NCBI GenBank assembly: GCA_902596365.1
Contig: CACJTT010000006.1
Coordinates: forward strand, 1-64,000
DNA from: an uncultured Alphaproteobacteria bacterium
GTDB taxonomy: Bacteria > Pseudomonadota > Alphaproteobacteria > HIMB59 > GCA-002718135
DNA length: 64,000 nt
Direction: 5' to 3'
A program made the translations under genes and the position numbers. Shown here in pieces: positions 10,773 to 20,234 of this stretch (its first letter is position 1; the number at the start of each line of letters is the position of its first letter). Below the pieces are notes generated by a model. It did no database searches. It had not been told where the DNA came from and was given only the letters and a program-made list of their open reading frames with translations.

Positions 10773-11228
10773 TTTTAATAAGTATTTAAAAATTGAGTTC
10801 ACACATTTTTTTTGAATTTCGATTCTAGATCCTTTAAAATTTTTTTTAAGAATTTCTATTTTTCCATTTACTTTTATTCCAATATATACCAACCCTAAAG
10901 GCTTACTTTTACTAGCACCGCCAGGACCAGCTATGCCAGTTGTAGATATGCATATGTTAGTATTAGTTTTGATAAATAATCCTCTAACCATTTCTTTAGC
11001 TATTTCTTTACTCACTGCACCATATTTTTTTAATGTTGTTTTTTTTACATTTAGATTTTTAATTTTTAATTCATTGGAATAAGTAATGTATCCACCTTTA
11101 TATATTTTTGATGCGTCTTTATTTTTAGTGATATTGTATGCTAAAAGACCACCAGTACATGACTCTGCAGTTGAAATTGTAATACCTTCTTTAATTAATT
11201 GACTAATAATTTTCTTATACAAATACAT
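10764..11228 (-). CDS. pncC: CinA C-terminal domain protein, nicotinamide-nucleotide amidase (PncC type)
   Basis: A stand-alone 154-residue CinA C-terminal domain; the family deamidates NMN to nicotinic acid mononucleotide in NAD recycling. Motifs seen: TISTAESCTGGLLAYNIT at residues 16-33 with the conserved catalytic Ser, YGAVSKEIAKEMV, and STTGIAGPGG. The N-terminal domain of full-length CinA is absent, as in many proteobacteria. It is the last gene of the minus-strand run ispDF-pgpA-pncC and overlaps pgpA by 14 bases. Confidence 0.9.
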   Translation of the reverse strand: MYLYKKIISQLIKEGITISTAESCTGGLLAYNITKNKDASKIYKGGYITYSNELKIKNLNVKKTTLKKYGAVSKEIAKEMVRGLFIKTNTNICISTTGIAGPGGASKSKPLGLVYIGIKVNGKIEILKKNFKGSRIEIQKKCVNSIFKYLLKLI

Positions 11229-11688
11229 TTAGAATTATTAATGTTAATATCGTATATAGACCAGCAATAATATCATCAAGAATCACACCATAGCCATTTT
11301 TATAGTTTTTATCAAAAAAGTTAGCTGGAAAAATTTTAAAAATATCAAAAAATCTAAATAAAAAAAATATTAATAGATAGGTTAAAATATCATTAAATAA
11401 AAATATTAAATCATAAAATAGAAATATTATAAAAACTCCAAGCAACTCATCTATAACAATATGTTTAGAATCATGTGAGTTAGTTATTAATGAAAAATAA
11501 TTTATTAAATAGTTTGAAATAAAAAATAAAAAAATAAATATTATTGCTAAAATTATTAAAGGTAATGATAAAATATTAAATAAAATATACATTATTAATA
11601 AAGATACCAAGGTGCCCCAAGTGCCAGGAGCAAATTTAATATATCCAACAAAAAAGATTGATACTAAAAATTTAGTAAGGTTTTTCAT
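11215..11688 (-). CDS. pgpA: Phosphatidylglycerophosphatase A
   Basis: Inner-membrane phosphatase that makes phosphatidylglycerol. The 157-residue product contains the family motifs APGTWGTLVSL near residue 22, HDSKHIVIDELLG in the middle and NGYGVILDDIIAGLY toward the end, with hydrophobic helices between them. The acidic DE and DD pairs are conserved. It overlaps ispDF upstream by 17 bases and pncC downstream by 14, so the three are surely co-transcribed. Confidence 0.92.
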   Translation of the reverse strand: MKNLTKFLVSIFFVGYIKFAPGTWGTLVSLLIMYILFNILSLPLIILAIIFIFLFFISNYLINYFSLITNSHDSKHIVIDELLGVFIIFLFYDLIFLFNDILTYLLIFFLFRFFDIFKIFPANFFDKNYKNGYGVILDDIIAGLYTILTLIILNVFV

Positions 11689-12811
11689 TTGTAATTTGTA
11701 CTATTGATTCTGCTGCAATTCCAAGTCCATCACCTATAAATCCAATTTTTTCATTTGATGTAGCCTTAATTGAGATAATTTTCTCAGGAATTTTAAGTAT
11801 GGAGGATACTTTTGATATCATTTTTTTTCTATATTTATTTATATTAGGTTTTTCACAGATAAAATTAATATCTAAATTAGCTATAAAATATTTTTTTTCT
11901 TGGAGTTTAGTTTTAGCAAATTTCAAAAAATGTTCAGAATTTTTATTTTTCCATTTTGTGTCCTTATTAGAAAAATAAAAACCTATATCCTTCATTGAGA
12001 GAGCCCCAAAGATACTATCACAAATTGCGTGAATTCCCACATCAGCATCTGAATGACCTATTAATTTGTTAAAGTTAATTTTTACACCACATAATTTTAA
12101 GCCTTTATTAGTATTAGTATCAATTCGATGAATATCGTAACCAATTCCAGATTTATATTTAGGTTTTAAAAAAAGCTTAAAGTAATTTAAATCTTCTGGA
12201 TATGTTATTTTGATATTTAATTTTTCACCTTTAATAAAACTAAGTTTTTTTTGAGAAATTAATACTGAGTCATCTTTTGCATTATTTATTTGAGCATTTA
12301 TATGAGATTCAAAAATTGTATTAAAATCAAAGCCTTGAGGTGTTTGAATTAATTTTATATTATAATTAAATTCTTTTTTTGAAATTACTTTTCTATCAGG
12401 ACTTAGAATATAAGGTATGGCAGATAAATTTTTATCAAGTTGCTTTAATATTTTTTTGGTTAATTTGTTAGAGCAAAAAGGCCTTGCTGCATCATGTATT
12501 AGAACATTTTTTGGTTTATATTTTTTTAATTTTTTAAGAGCATTAAAGGATGATACTTGTCTATTTTTTCCAGCCTCTGCATAAATAAATTTTTTTAAAG
12601 GAAAATTTTTTTTAAGATTTTTAAAAAATCTAAAATATGATTTTTTAATTACAATTAATATTATATCAAAATTAGTAGTGTCTATGCGGTTTAAAAAAAA
12701 ATCTATCAGATTTGTACCATTAATTTCATTAAATTGCTTAGGTAGTTTTTTGTTAAATCTTTCGCCAGTACCTCCAGCGAGGATAACGAGTGCATTTTTA
12801 GTTTTTTTCAT
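11672..12811 (-). CDS. ispDF: Bifunctional IspD/IspF (MEP isoprenoid pathway)
   Basis: A 379-residue fusion catalysing two non-consecutive MEP-pathway steps: CTP-dependent formation of CDP-methylerythritol, and the cyclodiphosphate synthase step. IspD spans about 1-215 (GGTGERF, KLPKQF, HDAARPF). IspF spans about 222-379 (GIGYDIHRI, IGHSDADVGIHA, the DIGFYF segment, and a C-terminal SNEKIGFIGDG). The fusion is common in alphaproteobacteria. It is divergent from ntrY, with 61 bases between start codons that must hold both promoters. Confidence 0.96.
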   Translation of the reverse strand: MKKTKNALVILAGGTGERFNKKLPKQFNEINGTNLIDFFLNRIDTTNFDIILIVIKKSYFRFFKNLKKNFPLKKFIYAEAGKNRQVSSFNALKKLKKYKPKNVLIHDAARPFCSNKLTKKILKQLDKNLSAIPYILSPDRKVISKKEFNYNIKLIQTPQGFDFNTIFESHINAQINNAKDDSVLISQKKLSFIKGEKLNIKITYPEDLNYFKLFLKPKYKSGIGYDIHRIDTNTNKGLKLCGVKINFNKLIGHSDADVGIHAICDSIFGALSMKDIGFYFSNKDTKWKNKNSEHFLKFAKTKLQEKKYFIANLDINFICEKPNINKYRKKMISKVSSILKIPEKIISIKATSNEKIGFIGDGLGIAAESIVQITNEKPY

Positions 12812-12872
12812 TTATAGAATGATTATATATTAGTTTATTATAGAATTATAAATATAAATAAAGCCTACCGTA

Positions 12873-15020
12873 ATGTTTAGTTTAAACAAAATATTAAATA
12901 GATTATATCTAACTAAATTTTCTTTTTATTTACTCTTAGCTTTAATACTAATTAGCTTTTCAATTACCTTTTATCTAATGTTACCAAATAATAATTTAGT
13001 AAAAAATCCACTTCAATTACAATATTTTTTATTGGCCGATGTTTTTTTTGTTATTTTGCTTTTGGCTCTTATAATCAGGCAGTTGATTTTGGTAATTATA
13101 TATAGAAAAAATCAAAAAGATGAATCTAAATTATATATAAAATTTGTAAATCTATTTACTGCTATGGCTGTTGGACCAGCTATTGGTTTAGTAGTTATAA
13201 CATCTCTTTTTTTTAATTTAGAATTTAGAACTTGGTATGGTGGTGCTGTTAAAGATGTAGTAGTTAATTCCAATATAGTTGCAAGGGATTATGAAAATGA
13301 GATACAAGCTGAAATAATTTCTGATACTCAATTAATCATGAGAGAAATTGTAAAGGTTTCAAGAAATAATGAAGTAAATATAAATTCTATTAATCAAGGA
13401 TTAAGTGAATTTATAAACTTAAGGACAATTTCAAACATTTATCTATTTAATAAAACAGGTGAAATTTATTTAAATTTTAAAGATGAAGAAAATAAGAATT
13501 TTTTATTACCATCTGAGGATATTTTTCAAATATTGGATCAAAATAGAGTTTATATCTTTCAATTAAATAAAAATTCTATTTCTGCATATAAAAAAATTAA
13601 TTTTTTAGGAGATATTTTTATGCAGGTTAATAGAGAGCTTAATACAAATATATGGGAACACGTATCGGCAACAAAAGACGCATACAAGATTTACACAACT
13701 AAAGAAAATGAAAGTGCTGGCATCCAAATAACTTATTCAATGATATTTGTATTATTTTCAATAGGATTTATTTTAATTGCGGTTCTAATAGGTTTTAATT
13801 TAGCAAGAAGACTCTCAAAACCAATATCTAATCTAATTGAGTCAGCAAATCAAATTTCTAAAGGTAATTTTGATGCAAAAGTTTCTGAAATTGATCAATT
13901 TGATGAAATAAAAGTTTTAATTTCTTCATATAATAAAATGATTGGCGAAATTGAAAATCAACAAAATCAGCTCATTTCAAAAAGTAACGAGGATGAAGAA
14001 AAAAGGCTATTTATTGAGGCTATTCTGAGTTTGCTTACCATTGGAGTAGTTTCATTAGATAGTGATTTTAACATTATATTTTTTAATCAAACTACAAACA
14101 CTCTTTTTAAAGGTACAAAAAAACTTGATAATAATAATAATTTTTTGTTAATATTTCCTGACTGGAAAAAAATTTTTAATGATTTTAAAAAATCAAAGAA
14201 GATACTTGAAAGCTTTCAAACTGAGATACTTATTAAAGATGATCTTAGAAATTTTAATGTTAGAATTATTAAAGAATTTAAACAGGATATGATTAATGGT
14301 TACATAGTTGCAATTGATGATACTACTTCATTTATTTTAGCTGAAAAACATGCTGCTTGGTCAGATATTGCTAGAAAGATAGCCCATGAAGTAAAAAATC
14401 CCTTAACACCTATAAAATTATCTGCTGAAAGAATTGAAAAAAAATATATTAATAAAGAATTTGAAAACGATGATATAAAAACACTAACAAAGACAATTTC
14501 AAGACAAGTTGATGATATTGGAAAATTAATTGACGAATTTTCTTCATTTGCAAGAATGCCTGAACCAGAAATTAAACTTGATAATTTATCTAAATGTCTG
14601 AATGAGTCTTTCTTGTTATTTTCTAATTCTCATAAAAATATTAAATTTAATATTCAAAAAAATATTCAAGATATTTATTATCAATTTGATAAATTTCAAT
14701 TGTCTCAATGCTTTAATAATCTTATAAAAAATGCAGTTGAAGCAGTTGAAAAAATACCTAATCCTTCAATTTTTATTAATTTAAAATCTGAAAAAAATAA
14801 AATTCTTATTGAAATAATTGATAATGGAGTAGGGATATCAAAAGAAATGGTTAATAAAATATTTGAGCCGTATTTTACTACAAAAAATAAAGGTACAGGT
14901 CTAGGTCTTTCAATAGTAAAGAAAATTATTGAAGATCATAATGGCAAAATCAGGATAGAAAAAAATAAGCAGATGGCAGGCACAATAAGTTCAATAATAT
15001 TTGAAAATATAAATGCATAA
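12873..15020 (+). CDS. ntrY: NtrY-type membrane sensor histidine kinase
   Basis: A 715-residue kinase with hydrophobic segments at about 15-35, 48-70 and 88-112, a large extracytoplasmic loop, and a further membrane helix near 290-310. A HAMP domain (RRLSKPISNLIESANQ), a PAS-like region (about 380-480) and a HisKA domain follow, with the phosphoryl-accepting His505 in IAHEVKNPLTP. The ATPase domain has N, G1 and G2 boxes (NLIKNAVEAVE, DNGVGIS, GTGLGLSIV). All catalytic boxes are intact. It overlaps ntrX by 8 bases. The signal is unknown; NtrY/NtrX has been linked to nitrogen and redox control in related bacteria. Confidence 0.93.
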   Translation: MFSLNKILNRLYLTKFSFYLLLALILISFSITFYLMLPNNNLVKNPLQLQYFLLADVFFVILLLALIIRQLILVIIYRKNQKDESKLYIKFVNLFTAMAVGPAIGLVVITSLFFNLEFRTWYGGAVKDVVVNSNIVARDYENEIQAEIISDTQLIMREIVKVSRNNEVNINSINQGLSEFINLRTISNIYLFNKTGEIYLNFKDEENKNFLLPSEDIFQILDQNRVYIFQLNKNSISAYKKINFLGDIFMQVNRELNTNIWEHVSATKDAYKIYTTKENESAGIQITYSMIFVLFSIGFILIAVLIGFNLARRLSKPISNLIESANQISKGNFDAKVSEIDQFDEIKVLISSYNKMIGEIENQQNQLISKSNEDEEKRLFIEAILSLLTIGVVSLDSDFNIIFFNQTTNTLFKGTKKLDNNNNFLLIFPDWKKIFNDFKKSKKILESFQTEILIKDDLRNFNVRIIKEFKQDMINGYIVAIDDTTSFILAEKHAAWSDIARKIAHEVKNPLTPIKLSAERIEKKYINKEFENDDIKTLTKTISRQVDDIGKLIDEFSSFARMPEPEIKLDNLSKCLNESFLLFSNSHKNIKFNIQKNIQDIYYQFDKFQLSQCFNNLIKNAVEAVEKIPNPSIFINLKSEKNKILIEIIDNGVGISKEMVNKIFEPYFTTKNKGTGLGLSIVKKIIEDHNGKIRIEKNKQMAGTISSIIFENINA

Positions 15021-16347
15021 AGTTTTAATAATTGATGATGAAAAAGATATTTGTTTTTTAATATCTGAAATTTTAAAAGATGAAAAATATTTTACATATT
15101 CTGCAATAAACTCTAGTGAGGCTATTGCAAATTTTAACAAATATAACCCTGATTTAGTCATTCTTGATGTTTGGCTGTCTAATAGTAAGCTGGACGGTAT
15201 TGAAATTTTAAAAGAATTCAAAAAAATTAACAACAATGTTCCTGTTATCATTATTAGTGGACATGGTACAGTGGATCTGGCTGTGAGCTCAATTAAGAAT
15301 GGGGCTTATGATTTTTTAGAAAAACCATTTAATAGTGACAAATTAGTAATTTTAGCGAAAAGAGCTATTGAGAGTTCTAGACTTTTAGATGAAAATAAAA
15401 ACTTAAAAGAATTAGTATCACCAGATATAAATTTAGTAGGTAGCTCAAATTTTATTAATCAAACTAAAAAAAATATTATTAATTTTTCAAAAACAAACTC
15501 ACGTCTTTTGATTGAAGGACCATTTGGCGCTGGTAAAAAATTAATAGCTAATCAAATTCATCGAAATTCAAAATATAAAGATAAAATTCCTATTAATATT
15601 GATTTTGCCACTTTGAATGAAAGTAATCTTGAAATTCTTTTCTCTGAAGATGTTAAAAATTTTAATGATAATCTTTTTATTAGATCAAATATGAATACTT
15701 TGATTTTATTAAATATTGATCAAATACCTCTTAAATTTCAAAAGCAATTCTTATTTTTTATTGAAAATTCAGATTTTTTTAAATCTGCAAATATTGATAT
15801 AGATCATAAAATTATAACTATTTCTGAAAAAAATTTAGAACAAGAGATAGAAAATGGCAATTTTTTATTTAGATTATATGAGCGTTTAAAGGTAGATCAT
15901 TTAATTTGTCCAAGTTTATCTGAAAGAGTACCAGATATTTTACCTATTTTAAATTATTACATATCAAAATTTAATTCTAGAAACATTGAGATAACCTTTT
16001 CAAAATCGGCGATTTCTAATTTAGAAATTTTTGATTGGCCTGGAAATGTTGCTCAACTTGTTAACTACGTAGAAAAGACTCTTATTCTTAACCAAACTGC
16101 TAAAAATGATCTAATTCTTGATGTTGATAATTTGGCTCTTGAAATGGGTGATTATAATAAAGATCTAATTATCTCAAATAATTATGATCTGTCATTAAAA
16201 GAGGCTAGAATGGAGTTTGAAAAAGAATATTTATTATCGCAAATCAAGAGGTTTAGTGGTAATGTATCAAAAGTATCAGAATTTACTGGTATGGAAAGAA
16301 CTGCTCTTTATAGAAAGCTCAAATCATTAAATATTTCAGTTAAATAA
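15013..16347 (+). CDS. ntrX: NtrX-type response regulator with degenerate AAA+ domain
   Basis: The 444-residue protein has a receiver domain (Asp8, Asp9, phospho-acceptor Asp52 and a Lys in EKPFN), a central AAA+ domain and a C-terminal Fis-type helix-turn-helix (GNVSKVSEFTGMERTALYRKL). In the AAA+ domain a Walker A (GPFGAGKK) is kept, but the sigma-54 contact motif GAFTGA is missing. The Walker B acidic pair is also replaced (LILLNIDQIP where LFLDEI is usual). It is therefore probably not a sigma-54 activator and may act by DNA binding alone. It is coupled to ntrY; trkA follows after 5 bases. Confidence 0.92.
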   Translation: MHKVLIIDDEKDICFLISEILKDEKYFTYSAINSSEAIANFNKYNPDLVILDVWLSNSKLDGIEILKEFKKINNNVPVIIISGHGTVDLAVSSIKNGAYDFLEKPFNSDKLVILAKRAIESSRLLDENKNLKELVSPDINLVGSSNFINQTKKNIINFSKTNSRLLIEGPFGAGKKLIANQIHRNSKYKDKIPINIDFATLNESNLEILFSEDVKNFNDNLFIRSNMNTLILLNIDQIPLKFQKQFLFFIENSDFFKSANIDIDHKIITISEKNLEQEIENGNFLFRLYERLKVDHLICPSLSERVPDILPILNYYISKFNSRNIEITFSKSAISNLEIFDWPGNVAQLVNYVEKTLILNQTAKNDLILDVDNLALEMGDYNKDLIISNNYDLSLKEARMEFEKEYLLSQIKRFSGNVSKVSEFTGMERTALYRKLKSLNISVK

Positions 16348-16352
16348 ACAAA

Positions 16353-17717
16353 ATGAAAACAATAATTTGTGGCTCTGGTGATGTTGGCTATAGTATAGCC
16401 GATAAGTTATCAAAAGAAAATTTTGAAGTAACGGTTGTTGATGAACCATCTAAAAAATTAAACAAAATATCAGAAAATCTAGATGTAAAAGTAGTTACAG
16501 GTATTCCCAGTCTGCCTTCTGTTTTATTAGATGCTGGCGCAAAAGATTGTGAAATTTTAATTGCAGTAACAAAAAGTGATGAAGCAAATATGATCGCATG
16601 TCAAATTGGTCATTCTTTATTCAAAATACCCAAAAAAATTGCAAGAATTAGACATCAAGATTATTTAAAAGGTGAGTGGCAAAATTTGTATACCAAAAAT
16701 GACTTACCTATTGATGCTATAATTTCTCCTGAACAAGAAGTTGCAGTTGCCTTTCATAGAAGAATTATTTCTCCAGGAACTATTGATATGGTTGAACTTT
16801 CAGAAAAGCAATTAAAGTTAATTGGTTTCAAATGTGATCATAATTGTAGTCATATAGGATTAACAGTTAGAGAGTTATCTGATAAATTTCCTAATTACCT
16901 AGCCAATATTTTATTTATTTTTAGAGATGATAAAAAATTTATAGTTAACTCAACAACCAAAATTGAAAATAATGACTTAATATATATGGTCGTACAGACA
17001 CAAAATTTAAGAGATGTTCTAAAGGAATTCGGTCATAAAGAATTAAAAGCACAAAAAATTGTTATTATTGGTGGAGGAAATATAGGTTTTTCTTTAGCAG
17101 AGTTGATAGAAAAATATGATCATGGTATTTCAACTGAATTAATTGAATTAGATAAAGAAAGAGCACAATTTTTAGCATCAAATCTTAACAATGTCACAGT
17201 TACTAATGGTGACGGTTTAGATAATCAAATTTTAGATGAGGTTAATATAGCTGAAGCTGATTACTGTCTTGCTGTAACAGAAGACGATGAAGTAAATGTT
17301 TTGTCTTCATTACTAGCAAAAAGAGCTGGTACAGATCAATGTATGGCTTTGATTAATAATAGTTCTTATACTTCATTATTAGCAAATATTGGTATAGATA
17401 TCACAATTGATCCAAAGCTGATTACTATTTCCAAAATATTAGAAAAAGTAAGAGGTGGTGGAATAATGAATGATTATTCAATTGGTGATGGGTTTGGCGA
17501 AGTTATTGAAGCTATGATAAAAAAACAATCACCTCTCTGTAATAAAAATTTAAAAGAATTAAACTTACCTAAAAGTATTAGAATTGCCTCTATTCTTAGA
17601 GATGGAAAAATAATTATTCCAAATAGTAATACTGATTTTAAAGAAAATGATGATGTTGTTTTCTTTGCAGAAACTAAAGATATAAATAAATTAGAAAAAT
17701 TACTTTCTACTCATTAA
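16353..17717 (+). CDS. trkA: Trk potassium uptake regulatory protein TrkA
   Basis: Cytoplasmic NAD-binding regulator of Trk K+ channels. The 454 residues form two tandem RCK units: a Rossmann start IICGSGDVGYSIAD at the N-terminus and a second (IVIIGGGNIGFSLAE) near residue 230, each followed by a TrkA-C domain. The length is normal. The order ntrY-ntrX-trkA is an alphaproteobacterial signature. No trkH/trkG membrane partner lies in the window. Confidence 0.95.
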   Translation: MKTIICGSGDVGYSIADKLSKENFEVTVVDEPSKKLNKISENLDVKVVTGIPSLPSVLLDAGAKDCEILIAVTKSDEANMIACQIGHSLFKIPKKIARIRHQDYLKGEWQNLYTKNDLPIDAIISPEQEVAVAFHRRIISPGTIDMVELSEKQLKLIGFKCDHNCSHIGLTVRELSDKFPNYLANILFIFRDDKKFIVNSTTKIENNDLIYMVVQTQNLRDVLKEFGHKELKAQKIVIIGGGNIGFSLAELIEKYDHGISTELIELDKERAQFLASNLNNVTVTNGDGLDNQILDEVNIAEADYCLAVTEDDEVNVLSSLLAKRAGTDQCMALINNSSYTSLLANIGIDITIDPKLITISKILEKVRGGGIMNDYSIGDGFGEVIEAMIKKQSPLCNKNLKELNLPKSIRIASILRDGKIIIPNSNTDFKENDDVVFFAETKDINKLEKLLSTH

Positions 17718-17720
17718 TTT

Positions 17721-18560
17721 ATGTCAAAATTTGTATATCTGAATAATAAATATGTAAATTTTAAAGATGCTAAAATACATATTGAAGACAGAGGCTTTCA
17801 ATTTTCTGATAGTGTCTATGAAGTTATTAAGGTTTTAAATAATAAACTCTTAGACATTGATTTTCATATTATGAGATTAAAATATTCTACCAAAGAACTT
17901 AATTTTAATATTAAAATTAATAAAAATTTGTTAACTAAAATTTTTATTAATTTAGTTAAAAAAAATAAATTATCAAATGGAATAATTTATTTACAAATTA
18001 CAAGAGGACTGCAGCCTCGTGAACACGCATACAAAAAAAATCTTAAACCAAATACAATTATATATACTGCCAAGAAAAAATTTAATTTACCAAATAAAAA
18101 TTATAAAGGATATAAAGCAATAACTTACCAAGATATAAGATGGGGCAGGCCAGATATTAAAACAACTTCATTGTTACCAAATATTTTAGCAGCTACAGAA
18201 GCTAGTAAAAAAGGTGCATATGAGAGTATTTTTTTTAAGGGTAAAAAAATTACAGAAGCAGCGCATTCAAATGTATGGATTATAAAAAATAATAAAATCA
18301 TAACCCATCCAGCAAATAGAGAAATTCTCAAAGGTGTTACGAGAACAGTTTTAATAAATCTTATCAAAGCTCAAGGTTTTAAATTAATTGAAAAAGAATT
18401 CTCATTAAATGAATTATTTAAATCAGATGAAATTTTTATCACAAGTTCTGGCAGTCTTGTAACTCCCATTATTCAAGTTGATAAAACTAAAATAAATAAA
18501 GGAAAAATTGGACCAATTACAAAGACTCTTGCTTTAAATTTCTATAAGTCTATTAATTAA
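17721..18560 (+). CDS. dat: Class IV PLP aminotransferase (D-amino-acid transaminase type)
   Basis: The 279-residue product follows the class IV fold: VNFKDAKIHIEDRGFQFSDSVYEV at the N-terminus, and the PLP lysine expected in RPDIKTTSLLPN. A conserved EAAHSNVWI with phosphate-binding residues follows. The EDRGFQFSDSVYEV start is the usual mark of D-alanine transaminases, though branched-chain and aminodeoxychorismate lyase members look similar. The substrate is therefore inferred. It would supply D-amino acids for peptidoglycan if the call is right. Confidence 0.82.
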   Translation: MSKFVYLNNKYVNFKDAKIHIEDRGFQFSDSVYEVIKVLNNKLLDIDFHIMRLKYSTKELNFNIKINKNLLTKIFINLVKKNKLSNGIIYLQITRGLQPREHAYKKNLKPNTIIYTAKKKFNLPNKNYKGYKAITYQDIRWGRPDIKTTSLLPNILAATEASKKGAYESIFFKGKKITEAAHSNVWIIKNNKIITHPANREILKGVTRTVLINLIKAQGFKLIEKEFSLNELFKSDEIFITSSGSLVTPIIQVDKTKINKGKIGPITKTLALNFYKSIN

Positions 18561-18565
18561 TATTT

Positions 18566-19360
18566 GTGGTAAATCCTAACGATTTAAAAGAAATTTTTTA
18601 TAATATCAGTAAAAAAATTATAGTTCCTAGCTTTGGAAATTTAAAAAGTAATCAAATTTCATACAAAAATGAAAAAGATATTGTTACGGAAATTGATCTT
18701 GCAGTTGAGTTAGAGTTAAGCATCTTTTTATTAAAACTACTTAAGAATGCAAATTTTATTGGTGAAGAGTCATATTCAAAAAATCCTTCAATTTTAAAAT
18801 ATTATTTATCAGATAATTTTTGTTGGACTGTAGATCCTATTGATGGAACTGCTAATTTTGCTAAATCAAAAAATAGATTTGCAATCATGGTAGCATTAAC
18901 AAAAAATAAAAAAATTCTTCAATCATTTATATATAAACCTCTAACTGAAGAATTTATGTATGCTGATAATGTAGCTACTTTTTTAGATAATAAGAAAATA
19001 AAGTTAAATAAACAATCTGAAATTGCAGACTCTATCGGTTCAATAAGTAATAAATATTGGGATGCAAATAAAAAAACAAAAGTATTAGCTGCAAAAGATA
19101 AGTTTAAGAATATTAATTCATATGGATCAATTGGATGTGAATATTTTGATATAGCTCTAGGAAAGAGAGATTTTGCTTTATTATCACGATTGCATCCTTG
19201 GGATCATATACCTGGAGTGTTCATCGTAAGACAAGCAGGAGGTCATGATTGCCATTTTAATAAAATAGAATATAGATTTTATGATAATTCCAAAAACCTT
19301 GTAGTCAGTAATTCGCAGAAATTAAGTAATGAAATATTAAATTTAATTGGAGAAAAATAA
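18566..19360 (+). CDS. hisN: Inositol-monophosphatase family phosphatase, probably histidinol-phosphatase
   Basis: The 264-residue protein has the IMPase metal sites: GEES, DPIDGTANF (residues about 92-100) and HPWDHIPGVFIVRQAGG with the last metal-binding Asp. Alphaproteobacteria commonly use such an enzyme (HisN) for the histidinol-phosphate step, but inositol or other sugar phosphates are possible. Start is GTG 18566, five bases after the preceding stop; no upstream ATG fits the frame. The next gene's ATG follows the stop by one base. Confidence 0.8.
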   Translation: MVNPNDLKEIFYNISKKIIVPSFGNLKSNQISYKNEKDIVTEIDLAVELELSIFLLKLLKNANFIGEESYSKNPSILKYYLSDNFCWTVDPIDGTANFAKSKNRFAIMVALTKNKKILQSFIYKPLTEEFMYADNVATFLDNKKIKLNKQSEIADSIGSISNKYWDANKKTKVLAAKDKFKNINSYGSIGCEYFDIALGKRDFALLSRLHPWDHIPGVFIVRQAGGHDCHFNKIEYRFYDNSKNLVVSNSQKLSNEILNLIGEK

Positions 19361-19361
19361 T

Positions 19362-20234
19362 ATGAAAACAAAAAATGTTGCATTTATAGGTCTTGGTGTA
19401 ATGGGATATAATATGGCAGGACATCTTAAGAAAAATAATTTTAATACAACTGTATATAATCGAACTACTTCAGTAGCTGATAAATGGGTGAATGAATTTT
19501 CAGGTCTGTCAAAAACAACTCCAGGACAAGCTGCTAAAAATGCTGATATAGTGTTTATATGTGTTGGAAGAGATGAAGATTTAATTTCTGTAATGGAAGG
19601 CGCTGATGGGATCATTAATAATATAAAGGATAATACTATTATTGTTGATCATACAACTGCCTCTGCAGATATTGCAAAAAAGTATTATAAACAGGCTGAA
19701 GAAGGGAACTTTTCTTTTTTAGATGCTCCTGTGTCAGGTGGTCAGGCTGGTGCAGAAAATGGTATTTTGTCTATAATGGTTGGTGGTAATGAAAGTCAAT
19801 TTAATATAGCAAAACCAGTGATGAGTGCATATGGCAAGACAATTGAATTAATTGGTCCTGCTGGCTCTGGTCAATTGGCTAAAATGATTAATCAAATCTG
19901 TATCGCTGGTCTTGTACAAGGTTTATCAGAAGCAATGGCTTTTGGGAAAAAAGCTAATCTTGATATGGAGAAAGTTTTACAAGTTATATCAAAAGGTGCT
20001 GCTCAATCATGGCAAATGGAAAATCGATATAAAACAATGCTAAAAGGTGAATATGAATTTGGTTTTGCAGTTGATTGGATGCGCAAAGATTTATCTATTT
20101 GCTTTAGTGAAGCTGAAAAAAATGGTGCATTACTTCCTGTAACTAAGATAGTTGATAATTATTATGAAGAGGTTCAAAAAAATGGAGGATCAAGATACGA
20201 TACTTCATCTCTTATGACTTTACTTGATGATTAA
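19362..20234 (+). CDS. NAD(P)-dependent beta-hydroxyacid dehydrogenase (3-hydroxyisobutyrate dehydrogenase family)
   Basis: The 290-residue product starts with a Rossmann motif (FIGLGVMGYNMAGHL), has the substrate-binding DAPVSGGQAGAENG, and the catalytic-lysine region GQLAKMINQI. This family includes 3-hydroxyisobutyrate dehydrogenase, tartronate semialdehyde reductase and glyoxylate/succinic semialdehyde reductases; the substrate cannot be decided. I chose ATG 19362, which has a GGAG site about ten bases upstream, over an in-frame TTG at 19347. The end overlaps the EamA gene by 8 bases. Confidence 0.88.
   Translation: MKTKNVAFIGLGVMGYNMAGHLKKNNFNTTVYNRTTSVADKWVNEFSGLSKTTPGQAAKNADIVFICVGRDEDLISVMEGADGIINNIKDNTIIVDHTTASADIAKKYYKQAEEGNFSFLDAPVSGGQAGAENGILSIMVGGNESQFNIAKPVMSAYGKTIELIGPAGSGQLAKMINQICIAGLVQGLSEAMAFGKKANLDMEKVLQVISKGAAQSWQMENRYKTMLKGEYEFGFAVDWMRKDLSICFSEAEKNGALLPVTKIVDNYYEEVQKNGGSRYDTSSLMTLLDD

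Noticed and set aside
18125-18367. Minus-strand frame of 80 residues with hydrophobic content
   Set aside because: Antisense to the class IV aminotransferase, whose motifs run through the whole region.
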